Assembly: GCF_003605385.1 (NCBI RefSeq)
Contig: NZ_QYTV02000004.1
Span: 310,001-374,000 of the forward strand
Length of the DNA: 64,000 bases
Direction: 5' to 3'
Source of the DNA: Siminovitchia acidinfaciens
Lineage (GTDB): Bacteria; Bacillota; Bacilli; Bacillales; Bacillaceae_C
Shown here in pieces: positions 32,604-41,370 of this stretch. Positions within the stretch are counted from its first letter, which is position 1. Each line of letters begins with the position of its first letter. The notes beneath the pieces are model-generated. The model did not search any database and had not been told where the DNA came from. It worked only from the letters and a program-made list of their open reading frames with translations. The translations under genes were made by a program, and so were the position numbers.

Positions 32604-33575
32604 ATGAAATTACATAAAGGGTTACTTTTAATCTGGGCGATCATCATCGCCTTGGCCTTGGCTGCCTGCGGGAACGGCAGCAAGAAAGAGGAAGGCAATA
32701 AAGAAGATGCTGACAAGCAAGGCGGAAGCAGTTATAAAATTGAACATGCCATGGGTACGACAGAAATTCCTGATACACCTAAACGCGTCGTGATCTTAAC
32801 AAATGAAGGAACCGAGGCTCTTCTTGCTCTTGGTGTGAAGCCTGTTGGAGCGGTAAAGTCATGGGTCGGCGACCCTTGGTACAAACATATCAGTGACCAA
32901 ATGGAAGGCGTGGAAGTAGTTGGTGATGAGTCTCAGGTGAACGTCGAAGCCATTGCCAAATTGAAGCCAGATCTTATTATCGGTAACAAAATGCGCCAAG
33001 AGGCTATCTATCCTCAACTTGAAGCCATCGCTCCAACCGTGTTTGCGGAAACCCTTCGAGGTGATTGGAAAGAGAACTTCAAGCTTTATGCAAAAGCGGT
33101 CAATAAAGAAGACGAAGGTGAAAAAGTCATCGGTGACTTTGATGCCCGTATTGATGGTTTCAAAGAGAAGTTCGCAGACCAGTTGGATAAAGAAATTTCA
33201 CTTGTCCGCTTCATGGCCGGCGATGTCCGCATTTATCATAAAGATACGTTTGCCGGTGTGATTTTGAATCAAATCGGATTTGCACGTCCGGAAAGCCAGG
33301 ATGTCGACGATTTTGCCGAAAAGAATGTATCGACTGAACGCATCCCTGCCATGGATGGAGACATCCTCTTCTACTTCACATATGAAACAGGAGATGGCGA
33401 AGCAAAAACTTTGGAAGAAGAATGGCTGAAAAACCCACTCTTTAAGAACTTGGAAGCCGTTAAAACCGGAAACATCCACAAAGTTAATGATTCCATCTGG
33501 AACACGGCCGGCGGTGTCATTGCAGCTAACTTGATGCTCGATGACTTGGAAAAAATCATGGAAAAAGCGAAATAA
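32604..33575 (+). CDS. Iron-siderophore substrate-binding lipoprotein
   Basis: This 323-residue class III binding protein (FecB/FhuD type) has a lipoprotein signal peptide ending LALAACGN, with Cys about residue 21. Family blocks include PKRVVILTNEGTEALLALGVKPVGA, NVEAIAKLKPDLIIGNK and the C-terminal WNTAGGVIAANLMLDDLEKI. It captures a ferric siderophore outside the membrane for the divergent permease genes. The ATG at 32604 lies behind AGGAGGAGAACA; codons upstream in frame overlap the Fur box. A hairpin element of the GGTCTGACCCC family terminates it. Confidence 0.93.
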   Translation: MKLHKGLLLIWAIIIALALAACGNGSKKEEGNKEDADKQGGSSYKIEHAMGTTEIPDTPKRVVILTNEGTEALLALGVKPVGAVKSWVGDPWYKHISDQMEGVEVVGDESQVNVEAIAKLKPDLIIGNKMRQEAIYPQLEAIAPTVFAETLRGDWKENFKLYAKAVNKEDEGEKVIGDFDARIDGFKEKFADQLDKEISLVRFMAGDVRIYHKDTFAGVILNQIGFARPESQDVDDFAEKNVSTERIPAMDGDILFYFTYETGDGEAKTLEEEWLKNPLFKNLEAVKTGNIHKVNDSIWNTAGGVIAANLMLDDLEKIMEKAK

Positions 33576-33580
33576 TTATA

Positions 33581-33631
33581 AGGGGTCAGACCTCCACCGC
33601 GTTAACGTAGAGGAGGTCTGACCCCTTTTTA
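33581..33631 (+). repeat. GGTCTGACCCC hairpin element R3 / terminator
   Basis: AAGGGGTCAGACCTCC pairs with GGAGGTCTGACCCCTT, with GCGTTAACG in the loop and a T tail. Confidence 0.85.
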
Positions 33632-33663
33632 CTTATAATAGACTTTAATAGGAGGTGTGCAAT

Positions 33664-34077
33664 GTGACGAAATTTTTTATGCAATTATGCCGATTGTTTC
33701 TAGGGATTATTTTTTTGGTTGCAGGCATAAACGGTTATTTTGTCATCTTTGAATTGGAGCCCTTTATAGCAACCAGTCCAGAGGCGATGGCCTTATTCGA
33801 GTTCGACTATCTGTTAGTTGCCGAAAAATCTTTGGAAATCATATGTGGCGTATTACTTTTAAGCAATCAATTTACTCCATTGGCTATTACGATATTATCA
33901 CCGATTGTCGCCAATATATTTTTACTTCATCTGTTTGTGGACCATTCACTGCTTCTTCTTGCCGTCTTACTAGTCCTCGCCCACGGATACCTGTTGTTCT
34001 ACTATAGAAAAAGTTTTATCAGTTTAATAGAGAGGAAGCCCAATAGGGGTCAGGTCCCCGCTGCGGTTACGCGTTAA
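33664..34077 (+). CDS. Small DoxX-like membrane protein
   Basis: The 137-residue protein has four predicted membrane helices (FLGIIFLVAGINGYFV, LEIICGVLLLSNQ, LAITILSPIVANIFLLHLF and LLLLAVLLVLAHGYLLF), in the style of DoxX-like proteins. The start is the GTG at 33664, eight bases after AGGAGG. The last residues (NRGQVPAAVTR) are encoded by hairpin element R4, so the original C-terminus may have been extended by the repeat. The specific role is unknown. Confidence 0.75.
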   Translation: MTKFFMQLCRLFLGIIFLVAGINGYFVIFELEPFIATSPEAMALFEFDYLLVAEKSLEIICGVLLLSNQFTPLAITILSPIVANIFLLHLFVDHSLLLLAVLLVLAHGYLLFYYRKSFISLIERKPNRGQVPAAVTR

Positions 34078-34107
34078 TTTCAATGGAGGCCAGACCCTCT
34101 TTTTTAA
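34045..34107 (+). repeat. GGTCTGACCCC hairpin element R4 overlapping a gene end
   Basis: AGGGGTCAGGTCCCC, GGTTACGCGTTAA and GGAGGCCAGACCCTCTTTTTT. The first half lies within the DoxX-like coding sequence; the T run follows it and acts as terminator. Confidence 0.75.
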
Positions 34108-34167
34108 TTCTTGCCGCCGACTTCTGCGCATACATTAGTCATATGACTTGTATAGGAGAGGATGTCT

Positions 34168-35577
34168 ATGATTATTCATGTTGTCAGCAGCGGGGAAACT
34201 TTAGCCGAGATTGCCCGCCGTTATGGCAGCCAGGTTTCGCAAATTGCGACGGCAAATGAATTGCCTGACCCGAACCGGCTTGTGGTCGGCCAGGCCCTTG
34301 TTATCCCTATTGCCGCCCAGCAGCATATCGTTCGGAGCGGGGAAACCCTATGGCAGATCGCGCAGAGGTACGGCGTTTCGCTTGACGCCATTGTACGGCT
34401 GAACCAATTGGCGAACCCTAACATGCTTAAGCCTGGCACTGTTCTGGTCATTCCTGCTCGCGTTCATACAGTTCAAGCCGGCGAAACCCTCTGGCAAATT
34501 GCACAGCGTTACGGAACAACGGTTCAGGAAATTGTAAAATTGAACCGGATTCAAAATCCGAATCTTGTTCAGGTTGGCGCTGTACTGACAATCCCTTTTC
34601 CAAAGCCCGTCATTGATGTTAATGCTTATACCATCAATATGGGTGAGACCGGTGCAAGGGAAGTCCGCGAAGTGGGCAGGCTCCTTACTTACGCATCCCC
34701 ATTTGCATATATCATGAAAGCGGACGGTACCCTCGAAGCAATCAACGATGTCCCAATTATTCAAGCTGCACAGGAAAGACATGTCGTCCCCATGATGTGC
34801 ATCACCAATTTTTCATTCAGAGACCCGGGTACCACACTGGCGCATACGATCCTATCGAACCCTGAAATCCAAGAACGGCTGTTAACGAACGTGGTAAATA
34901 TAATGAATGAAAAAGGCTACCGCTTATTGAACGTCGACTTTGAGAATGTCAGGCAAACTGATCGCGAGGCCTATAACCAATTTCTTCAGCGGGCGGTCGA
35001 TCGCTTGCATCCGCTCGGATATTTTGTATCGACTGCCCTGGCTCCCAAAACAAGCAGCGAACAGAAAGGGCTTTTATACGAAGCCCACGACTACGCGGCA
35101 CATGGAAGAATTGTCGATTTCGTCGTGTTGATGACATACGAGTGGGGATACCGCTTCGGACCTCCGCAGGCCATTTCTCCACTCAACCAAATGCGGCGAG
35201 TCATCAATTATGCCGTCACTGTCATCCCCCGAAACAAAATCATGATGGGCTTCCAGCTGTACGCCCGCGATTGGCTCACACCCCATGTTCAAGGACAGGA
35301 AGCCGAAACGTTTGATATGCAGGAGGCGGTCCGCAGGGCATTAAAATACGGGGCCGCCATCCAGTACGATGAGAGAGCGCAGTCTCCATTTTTCCGATAT
35401 ACGGACGAACAGGGACGCGGCCATGAAGTATGGTTCGAAGATGCCCGCAGTGCCCAGGCCAAGTTCAATTTAGTAAAAGAATTCGGTCTACTTGGCGTGA
35501 GCTATTGGGTACTCGGCTATCCGTTTCCGCAGAACTGGCTGCTGTTAGAGGATAATTTTATTATTAGAAAAATGTAG
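34168..35577 (+). CDS. Triple-LysM GH18-type glycoside hydrolase (spore cortex lysin-like)
   Basis: The protein has 469 residues without a classical signal peptide. Three LysM domains occupy about residues 3-47, 52-95 and 99-143 (each with GETL..IA.RYG). A GH18-type barrel of the YaaH/SleL family follows; its catalytic segment reads LLNVDFENV, with Glu as acid. Further barrel blocks are FVVLMTYEWGY and MMGFQLYARDW. Such enzymes cleave spore cortex or septal peptidoglycan as N-acetylglucosaminidases. The start is the ATG at 34168, six bases after AGGAGAGG. It has a paralogue at 47975 with two LysM domains. Confidence 0.9.
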   Translation: MIIHVVSSGETLAEIARRYGSQVSQIATANELPDPNRLVVGQALVIPIAAQQHIVRSGETLWQIAQRYGVSLDAIVRLNQLANPNMLKPGTVLVIPARVHTVQAGETLWQIAQRYGTTVQEIVKLNRIQNPNLVQVGAVLTIPFPKPVIDVNAYTINMGETGAREVREVGRLLTYASPFAYIMKADGTLEAINDVPIIQAAQERHVVPMMCITNFSFRDPGTTLAHTILSNPEIQERLLTNVVNIMNEKGYRLLNVDFENVRQTDREAYNQFLQRAVDRLHPLGYFVSTALAPKTSSEQKGLLYEAHDYAAHGRIVDFVVLMTYEWGYRFGPPQAISPLNQMRRVINYAVTVIPRNKIMMGFQLYARDWLTPHVQGQEAETFDMQEAVRRALKYGAAIQYDERAQSPFFRYTDEQGRGHEVWFEDARSAQAKFNLVKEFGLLGVSYWVLGYPFPQNWLLLEDNFIIRKM

Positions 35578-35583
35578 AACTTG

Positions 35584-35616
35584 AATCCGGTCGGAGAGAT
35601 TCGTCCGGATTTTTTA
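35584..35616 (+). terminator. Terminator
   Basis: AATCCGG and CCGGATT pair across a 14-base loop, followed by a run of T. The 280 bases from here to 35898 contain no gene or recognised element. Confidence 0.75.
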
Positions 35617-35898
35617 CTTTGACATCAGATATTTAATCGCGTATGATTTGAGAAAAATTTAAGGGGGCGAGCGGTAATTTTGGGGTTCGAATGCTAAAAA
35701 GCGGGCTTCTCACATTAAATCGCGAATTTCACGCTGTGAATCATGGATTGCACACTTTGAACAACAGGTTTCGCGCTTTGGAAATGACTCGGGGTTCGCT
35801 CATATAGTAGCAAGTTTCAATCTTTCAAAACCGCTAGATCTTAACCGAGACTTTCGCTCGCTGAATCGCCAAACTATCCTTAAAAAGGAGGCACAAAC

Positions 35899-36858
35899 AT
35901 GGAATTAAAAGGAATCCACCATGTATCCGCCATGACGGCAAACGCAGCACAAAATCTGGACTTTTATACAAATACATTAGGAATGCGTCTAGTGAAAAAG
36001 ACGGTGAATCAGGATGACCCATCAGTTTATCATCTTTTTTATGGGGATGAAAAAGGGAATCCCGGAACGGAGCTGACTTTTTTTGAAATTCCGATGATGG
36101 CCCGTCATCGTGAAGGCGTCTGTAGCATCTCCGCCACTTCCCTGCGTGTGGCTGATGATGCTGCACTCGAATATTGGAAAAACCGCTTCGCTATACTTGG
36201 GATTGAGCATGACAATATTAAAGAAAGGTCAAATCGCAAAACGCTCGCGTTCAGGGATCCGGAGGGACAGCACCTTATCCTTGTATCGGATGAAAATAAC
36301 AATGGCGTCGCAGGCGGGGTTCCATGGAAAAAAAGTTCAGTCCCCGAGGAAAAGGGAATTCTCGGACTGGGACCCGTTCAATTGACTGTGCGATACGCGG
36401 AACGCACAACAAAGGTATTGACTGAGTTGCTGGGATTTCGGGAAAGAGGAAGCTATCCATCCCATTTGGACGGCCAGCCTGATATCCTCATTTTTGAAAC
36501 AGGTGAAGGCGGCACAGGGTCCGAAATTCATGTTGAGGAAAGAAAGGAACTACCGCCTGAAAGGCTCGGGCGAGGAGGGGTTCATCATGTGGCCTTCCGC
36601 GTGGAGGATGAAGCCGAGCTTCGGACATGGATTGACCGTATCACAAAAGCAGGCTTTCAAAACACGGGGTTCGTCGACAGGTTCTATTTCCGCTCTCTTT
36701 ATTTCAGGGAACCCAATGGTATTTTGTTTGAACTTGCAACGGACGGGCCCGGCTTCGACACGGATGAGCCGCTTGAACATTTAGGCGAATCGCTCGCACT
36801 TCCTCCGTTCCTGGAGCCAAAACGGGCAGAAATTGAAGCGAAATTGAAGCCGCTATAA
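35899..36858 (+). CDS. VOC family ring-cleaving dioxygenase (MhqA/MhqO-like)
   Basis: This 319-residue tandem VOC-domain protein is of the type annotated as hydroquinone-specific or putative ring-cleaving dioxygenase in Bacillus. The first half opens IHHVSAMTANAAQNLDFYTNTLGMRLVKKTVNQDDP; the second has GVHHVAFRVEDEAELRTW and FREPNGILFELATDGPGF. Putative metal ligands are the His of IHHVSA and HHVAF and the Glu of FELA. The family detoxifies quinones and related electrophiles. The ATG lies behind AAGGAGGCACAAAC. No MhqR-type regulator is visible nearby. Confidence 0.88.
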   Translation: MELKGIHHVSAMTANAAQNLDFYTNTLGMRLVKKTVNQDDPSVYHLFYGDEKGNPGTELTFFEIPMMARHREGVCSISATSLRVADDAALEYWKNRFAILGIEHDNIKERSNRKTLAFRDPEGQHLILVSDENNNGVAGGVPWKKSSVPEEKGILGLGPVQLTVRYAERTTKVLTELLGFRERGSYPSHLDGQPDILIFETGEGGTGSEIHVEERKELPPERLGRGGVHHVAFRVEDEAELRTWIDRITKAGFQNTGFVDRFYFRSLYFREPNGILFELATDGPGFDTDEPLEHLGESLALPPFLEPKRAEIEAKLKPL

Positions 36859-36873
36859 CAGTGAGGAAATCAT

Positions 36874-37062
36874 ATGAAGACTAAACTAATGGTATTTACA
36901 GGGATCTTGACGATACTGCTAACAATTTCCCTAATAGGAACGAAATCATTTTTTAACCAACGAGAAATCAATGCCGCAAAAGCCGGATGTGAACAAACAG
37001 GAGGACAACCCGTACTGGAAGAAGGCTTCCTGACTTTGAACTACTATTTTCAATGCGAATAA
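36874..37062 (+). CDS. Small membrane-anchored or secreted protein (62 residues)
   Basis: An N-terminal hydrophobic helix (LMVFTGILTILLTISLIG) is followed by a short polar domain with two cysteines (AGCEQTGGQP...YYFQCE) that could form a disulfide outside the cell. The ATG lies behind GTGAGGAAATCAT, 15 bp after the dioxygenase gene. The family is not recognised. Confidence 0.65.
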   Translation: MKTKLMVFTGILTILLTISLIGTKSFFNQREINAAKAGCEQTGGQPVLEEGFLTLNYYFQCE

Positions 37063-37068
37063 TCAAGT

Positions 37069-37094
37069 GGGAAGAAAGCTTTGCGCTTCTTCCC
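37069..37094. terminator. Bidirectional hairpin between convergent genes
   Basis: GGGAAGAA and TTCTTCCC pair around AGCTTTGCGC, between the small gene and ymaF. Confidence 0.7.
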
Positions 37095-37100
37095 TCTCCT

Positions 37101-37439
37101 TCATTTTGTTCCAGGTGCCGCCATGTCTACTCCCTTGATCCGATGCCTATGACCGTCGTCTTCCGTTGTATAAAAATCATAATAATGAACATGCATGCCG
37201 TTTCCGACCGGAATCGCCGGACCGGAATATGCTTTGTAATGGTGTGTATGCCCATCCTCAAATAAAACATACCCTTCGACGTAATGTACGTGGCTTCCTT
37301 CCTTTGTCGGGATTGCTGGGGATGTAACATCCAAACATTGATGTACATGACCATCGTTTACACTCGTGTAATCGACCGACCCGTGATTATGCCCAGGAAC
37401 ATACCCAGGAGCGAAATCATCTTTCCCTACCCTTTTCAT
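37101..37439 (-). CDS. ymaF: YmaF family histidine-rich protein
   Basis: The 112-residue protein contains repeated His-rich beta units: GYVPGHNHGSVDY, NDGHVHQCLDVTSPA, GSHVHYVEGYV, EDGHTHHYKAYSGPA, GMHVHYYDFYT and DDGHRHRIKGVD. This is the layout of the YmaF family. The paired histidines suggest metal binding, but the function is unknown. It starts with an ATG at 37439, with AAGGAG about 12 bases before. Confidence 0.85.
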   Translation of the reverse strand: MKRVGKDDFAPGYVPGHNHGSVDYTSVNDGHVHQCLDVTSPAIPTKEGSHVHYVEGYVLFEDGHTHHYKAYSGPAIPVGNGMHVHYYDFYTTEDDGHRHRIKGVDMAAPGTK

Positions 37440-37508
37440 CGCTTGGCATCACTCCTTTTCTCAATTGAATATATGAATCGATTGAATAAATATGCCCGGG
37501 CAAGGGGT

Positions 37509-38228
37509 TCATATTGGAACTTGAGAACCCTTTTTCAGCGTCATGCCAGCATTTTTTCTAAAAATCAAACCTACCATAACAGATGCTGCTGTGACGAATC
37601 CTGTCATCAATAACGGATAAATCGCCAGATAAATCATTATTTCAAAAACGGCCGCGACAGTTCCCAACACGCAGACGATGCCGTTTAAAATAAATAGGCG
37701 CATTATTAAGCGGCCCCTCTTTTCTTTTGTAAAAACAGGAGCAATAAAAAAGGAGGCCAGCCCCAAAAATAGAGTCCATCCGAGCAGATTGATTGAATAA
37801 AAGGCGGATGTCGGGTTCCATTGGACGAATTGCTCCAATCCCTCAAGCTGACCATTTAATATGCTAAGCCTGACAGCAGTAAATTGAACGAAGTAGTTCA
37901 TGCTTGAAAAAGCTGTAAACATGAGTGCAAAACATACGGATATTCTCGTCAAAAACTTTTTTTCAGGAGAAGCATATTCGTGCACACAGCAAACCATCAC
38001 CACAAAAAGAGGCGCTGATATGAAGGCCATCGTTTGGCATAGACTGTAATAATTTATATATGACAAGCTGAAGCCTGCAACCGTGTCAGAGATTCCCCGC
38101 CATTCGGGAATGGGAAAGGCAACGAGCAAAGCAACCATGCCGATCGCATAGCCGATTCCTGTCAATGCAAACAAAATCGATGACCAAAACCCAACTTTAA
38201 ATGCCAGTTGATTAACTGGATTCCCCAT
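37509..38228 (-). CDS. Multi-pass membrane protein, function unknown
   Basis: The 239-residue protein has six or seven predicted membrane helices and short loops (MVALLVAFPIPEW, SYINYYSLCQTMAFISAPLFVVMVCCVHEY). I do not recognise the family. The ATG lies behind GGAGGCGTTTATT. It is 33 bp downstream of another membrane protein gene and is probably co-transcribed with it under TetR control. Confidence 0.8.
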   Translation of the reverse strand: MGNPVNQLAFKVGFWSSILFALTGIGYAIGMVALLVAFPIPEWRGISDTVAGFSLSYINYYSLCQTMAFISAPLFVVMVCCVHEYASPEKKFLTRISVCFALMFTAFSSMNYFVQFTAVRLSILNGQLEGLEQFVQWNPTSAFYSINLLGWTLFLGLASFFIAPVFTKEKRGRLIMRLFILNGIVCVLGTVAAVFEIMIYLAIYPLLMTGFVTAASVMVGLIFRKNAGMTLKKGSQVPI

Positions 38229-38261
38229 AATAAACGCCTCCGAATTTTATAAATATTGCAA

Positions 38262-39152
38262 TTATTTTATCATAGTGAATTGGTCTGTAATCGGCTTTTC
38301 CAAACATTTCATTTCTTTAGTCTGCAGATCTTTTTCCCTGTTCATGAAAAGAACAAGTGAAACAAGCGCTGTTCCAAGCCATACAAGCAACATAGTCCCT
38401 GCCAGGACAGGCAACAAGGTGAATTCGAATACAGATTGGCCCAGTGCAGTTTGGACACCAATCAGTATAATTGCAAACATCCACGCAAGGCTCCCAGAAT
38501 GGATTATCCATTTTTTCAAGCGTTCACTGTCTTGAACTTTTCCCAAAAGCCATCCGGGCAAGATCAATGTTTGCAAAGCATGGAACCCCAATCCGTGGAG
38601 CACAATCAGGTTTCCTTCACTTCCTGTAAATCTGCTTTGCAGCAGAATCATACCTATTCCTGCGAGATTGGCAGCAAAAACCGATACAAATGCATAGCGG
38701 ATACCGAGAATAACCAACGGCCTCTGAGAAACTTTGAAAAATTGAATCATGAGTAAAAAACACAACGTTACAAGCAAAAGTGAATCGATACCAAAAACGG
38801 CCCCTGCGATTATATCGATGGCCGATCCTTCACGTGAAAACCGGGGATTCAAGCCGCGAAAATGCTGGATTGTTTCAACTGCATAAGCATACAGGGAGGC
38901 GCTGATGAACAACCACCGGATCACTTTCTTCTTTCGTACGCTATACCCGGCTAACGGGAGAATCGCTGCGATGGAAAGAATAAATATGCCGATAGCTGCA
39001 TTAAATGAGAAGGCATCACCCAAATTGCCCTCAGGTAAAACTATGGGCCCGCGAATTAAAATAAAAAATGCTGTGAGGGCCGCTAGCAAAAATCCGATCA
39101 AACTTGTGATTACAAGCCCTTTTTCTCCTTCAAACATCTTAACTCTTGACAT
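38262..39152 (-). CDS. Multi-pass membrane protein, function unknown
   Basis: The 296-residue protein has about eight predicted membrane helices and a basic loop around SVRKKKVIRWLF. A conserved-looking histidine (ETIQHFRGLNPRFSREG) and a GLGFHALQTLILPGW helix stand out. The family is not recognised. It is the first gene after the TetR-controlled promoter. The ATG lies behind GAAGGGTTGAAAG. Confidence 0.8.
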   Translation of the reverse strand: MSRVKMFEGEKGLVITSLIGFLLAALTAFFILIRGPIVLPEGNLGDAFSFNAAIGIFILSIAAILPLAGYSVRKKKVIRWLFISASLYAYAVETIQHFRGLNPRFSREGSAIDIIAGAVFGIDSLLLVTLCFLLMIQFFKVSQRPLVILGIRYAFVSVFAANLAGIGMILLQSRFTGSEGNLIVLHGLGFHALQTLILPGWLLGKVQDSERLKKWIIHSGSLAWMFAIILIGVQTALGQSVFEFTLLPVLAGTMLLVWLGTALVSLVLFMNREKDLQTKEMKCLEKPITDQFTMIK

Positions 39153-39171
39153 CTTTCAACCCTTCTTTCCA

Positions 39172-39202
39172 TTTATTTATCAATCAATAAATAATTTGTC
39201 AA
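39172..39202 (-). promoter_or_regulatory. Promoter and operator of the membrane-protein pair
   Basis: TTGACA at 39202-39197, 17 bp, TAAATA at 39179-39174. The inverted arms TTATTTAT and ATAAATAA (39173-39180 and 39187-39194), with a six-base centre, cover the -10 box. Confidence 0.75.
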
Positions 39203-39232
39203 AAAAAGAAAGCTAAGCTCACTTTCTTTTTT
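39201..39232 (-). terminator. tetR terminator
   Basis: AAAAAAGAAAG and CTTTCTTTTTTT form the stem with a T tail. Its end merges with the -35 box of the next promoter. Confidence 0.75.
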
Positions 39233-39737
39233 AAGCCTCCCCTTTGATCAATTGCGGTAGATCCAACACTTCTGAAAGAGTAATCAGAAGTCCTGTGCCA
39301 ATAAAATGTGCAGCAGTCCTGTTAGCGCGTGGAATTCCTGCTCTTTCAAACTTCAAAGTCAGTGCATCAAACATTGTTTGATGCAACCTGCGGACATGAT
39401 CCCTTATTCCTTCCTCCGAAATCGAATGTGCCTGCATAATGAGCAAAACCTCGTCCCTGTGTGTCTGGATCGTCTCCGAAAACGCGTGGCCCATCACTTC
39501 AATCAATTGATCGGCAGGGACTTCCACTTTGGAAAATGTATCATAGAGACGACTGAACGCACGGTCAATTACCGTTTTGAACAGTTCTTCTTTATTCTTG
39601 AAAAAATGGAACACGTATGGTTGCGTTACCCCCGTCGCCTTTGCTACCATCGCAGTCGTAGCTTTATAATAGCCCATCTCTGCAAATATCCCGACGGCGT
39701 TTTCAATAATGAGTTCTTTTTTATCTTCCTTGACCAT
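39231..39737 (-). CDS. TetR/AcrR family regulator
   Basis: The 168-residue protein has an N-terminal TetR helix-turn-helix (KKELIIENAVGIFAEMGYYKATTAMVAKATGVTQPYVFHFFKNKEELF) and a ligand-binding helical C-terminus. It is short for the family. The arms TTATTTAT/ATAAATAA occur in its own promoter and in that of the downstream membrane-protein pair, so it probably represses both. The ATG lies behind AAAGGATGATCAC. Confidence 0.9.
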   Translation of the reverse strand: MVKEDKKELIIENAVGIFAEMGYYKATTAMVAKATGVTQPYVFHFFKNKEELFKTVIDRAFSRLYDTFSKVEVPADQLIEVMGHAFSETIQTHRDEVLLIMQAHSISEEGIRDHVRRLHQTMFDALTLKFERAGIPRANRTAAHFIGTGLLITLSEVLDLPQLIKGEA

Positions 39738-39752
39738 GTGATCATCCTTTTT

Positions 39753-39799
39753 TTATTTATCGATAAATAAATACTATGCCAGATGAAGTTTTATGTCAA
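39753..39799 (-). promoter_or_regulatory. tetR promoter and operator
   Basis: TTGACA at 39799-39794, 17 bp, TAGTAT at 39776-39771. The palindrome TTATTTATCGATAAATAA (39753-39770) follows the -10 box directly. Confidence 0.75.
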
Positions 39800-40016
39800 T
39801 CAAAAATCACGATACCATTCTTCAACACCTCCGAAAGGTTCTTCCAGGAACTGAGGTCTTCCTTAACGCTATCCGCCTCGTCAGTTATAATAGTAAGAAA
39901 TGCGAAAGCGCCGGTTTAACACTTCGGTGCCAACGGCAATCCTTAATTCTAGACGAAGCATTTAACGAATAAAAAGAACGCAATATCACCATCCCAGTGA
40001 GAGAGGGCGTGTAAAT

Positions 40017-40715
40017 TTGAAAGAATGCGGACACCTTCAGCCGAATGCCAAGGAGATGCAGAAACTCTGCGTCTCTTTGGTTCCGATTTTTAATCATTTG
40101 CGGACAGAAGAAATGCAAGAGATCGTCAAAGCCACACGGTCATCGAAATATGTGCGCGGCGAAGAAATTTACGGCGCCGGCGACACTTCCGCTCATTTAT
40201 ACATTGTCCATCGGGGCCGGGTGAGAATTTTTTGTTTGTCCGAATCCGGCAAGGAGCAGCTCATCCGGATCTTGGAGCCGGGCGACTTCATGGGAGAACT
40301 CGCCTTATTTTCAGGCTCCCCCTTTAACCACTACGCCGTCGCCATGGAAAACACCGAGCTCTGCGTCATGAGGCGAAGCGATTTGGAGGCTTTTCTAAAA
40401 AAATATCCCGCCATCTCCCTGAAAATCATGGAAGAATTCAGCAGACGCCTGGAGCGGACGGAAAAACTCATCAGCAGCCTGACATCGCAAGATAGCGAAA
40501 AGCGCATAGCCGCCTACCTTGTAGAGCTGGCCAAAGATCAAGAATCGACCCCGATCACCCTGCCCATGCCGAAAAAAGACATCGCCTCCTATCTGGGGAC
40601 CACTCCGGAAACCGTAAGCCGGAAGCTGGCTGACTTTCAGGAAAAAGGATGGATTGAACAGATAGGACAAAGGAAAATGAAGATTTTGGACATGGACGCG
40701 TTGGAGACTCTTTAA
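40017..40715 (+). CDS. Crp/Fnr family transcriptional regulator
   Basis: The 232-residue protein has a cyclic-nucleotide-binding-type beta-barrel (about residues 25-145, with GEEIYGAGDTSAHLYIVHRGRVRI and LEPGDFMGELALFSG), a dimer helix, and a winged helix with recognition segment DIASYLGTTPETVSRKLADF. Only two cysteines lie at the N-terminus (C4 and C18, the latter before VSLVPIF), as in FLP-type regulators, so a 4Fe-4S cluster like E. coli FNR is unlikely. The start is a TTG at 40017 behind AGAGGG. Its targets are unknown. Confidence 0.9.
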   Translation: MKECGHLQPNAKEMQKLCVSLVPIFNHLRTEEMQEIVKATRSSKYVRGEEIYGAGDTSAHLYIVHRGRVRIFCLSESGKEQLIRILEPGDFMGELALFSGSPFNHYAVAMENTELCVMRRSDLEAFLKKYPAISLKIMEEFSRRLERTEKLISSLTSQDSEKRIAAYLVELAKDQESTPITLPMPKKDIASYLGTTPETVSRKLADFQEKGWIEQIGQRKMKILDMDALETL

Positions 40716-40831
40716 GGTTGTGCGCGGTTAACTACGGGTAGGATATATGTGTAAGGGCACACCTTAATCTGACCAAGCGCCGTTTGGTTACAATTTTACA
40801 GATGAAAATGCTTTGAATGGAGGAATGGGAT

Positions 40832-41305
40832 TTGTTAGCATCGATTGAAAAAGCGGGAGAAAACTATATTGTCCGATTTGAACGGGCCTTGAACTATACC
40901 GTTGAAGAAGTATGGCCATGGTTGACAGAAAATGAAAAACTGGCCCAATGGTTTTCAGAACTTCGGGTTGGAGAACTTGGTAATAGCGGATTCATGCAAT
41001 TTGATATGCAGGACGGCACCTGTGAAAAACTGGAGATTACCGACTTTACAAATGGCTCCGTCTTAGAATTTGCCTGGTGGGACGACAGCGTCCGTTTCGA
41101 ATTGCATGAAGCATCGATTGGCTGCGACCTTGTTTTAATAGAAACAATGAACAAAATTACAGACCATACACCCAAAGACCTTGCCGGCTGGCATGTGTGT
41201 CTGGATGTGATTGGCGCCCTGCTGGATGGTCAGCACATTGAACGGATGACGGAATGGAAAAAATGGTATGAAAAGTATGTGCAAGCGATTGAGAAGATTA
41301 CTTGA
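40832..41305 (+). CDS. SRPBCC family protein (AHSA1/START-like)
   Basis: The 157-residue protein has the AHSA1 pattern: IVRFERALNYTVEEVWPWLTENEKLAQWF, then GFMQFDMQDGT, and the long C-terminal helix after AGWHVCLDVIGALLDG. It is a helix-grip fold that binds small hydrophobic ligands or assists Hsp90; the specific role is unknown. The start is the TTG at 40832, eight bases after GGAGG. An ATG at 40817 overlaps the ribosome site. Confidence 0.85.
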   Translation: MLASIEKAGENYIVRFERALNYTVEEVWPWLTENEKLAQWFSELRVGELGNSGFMQFDMQDGTCEKLEITDFTNGSVLEFAWWDDSVRFELHEASIGCDLVLIETMNKITDHTPKDLAGWHVCLDVIGALLDGQHIERMTEWKKWYEKYVQAIEKIT

Positions 41306-41310
41306 AACTA

Positions 41311-41364
41311 CGGGTTCAGACCCCCACCACTTGAACGCGTTAAGTGTGCAGGGGTCTGAAACCC
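41311..41364. repeat. GGTCTGACCCC hairpin element R5 / bidirectional terminator
   Basis: GGGTTCAGACCCCCACCACTT pairs with AAGTGTGCAGGGGTCTGAAACCC around GAACGCGTT, between convergent genes. Confidence 0.8.
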
Positions 41365-41370
41365 CACCCT

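Noticed and set aside
36105-36784. Several long antisense and shifted frames over the VOC dioxygenase
   Set aside because: They are shadows of the GC-rich coding sequence, without starts or protein-like content.
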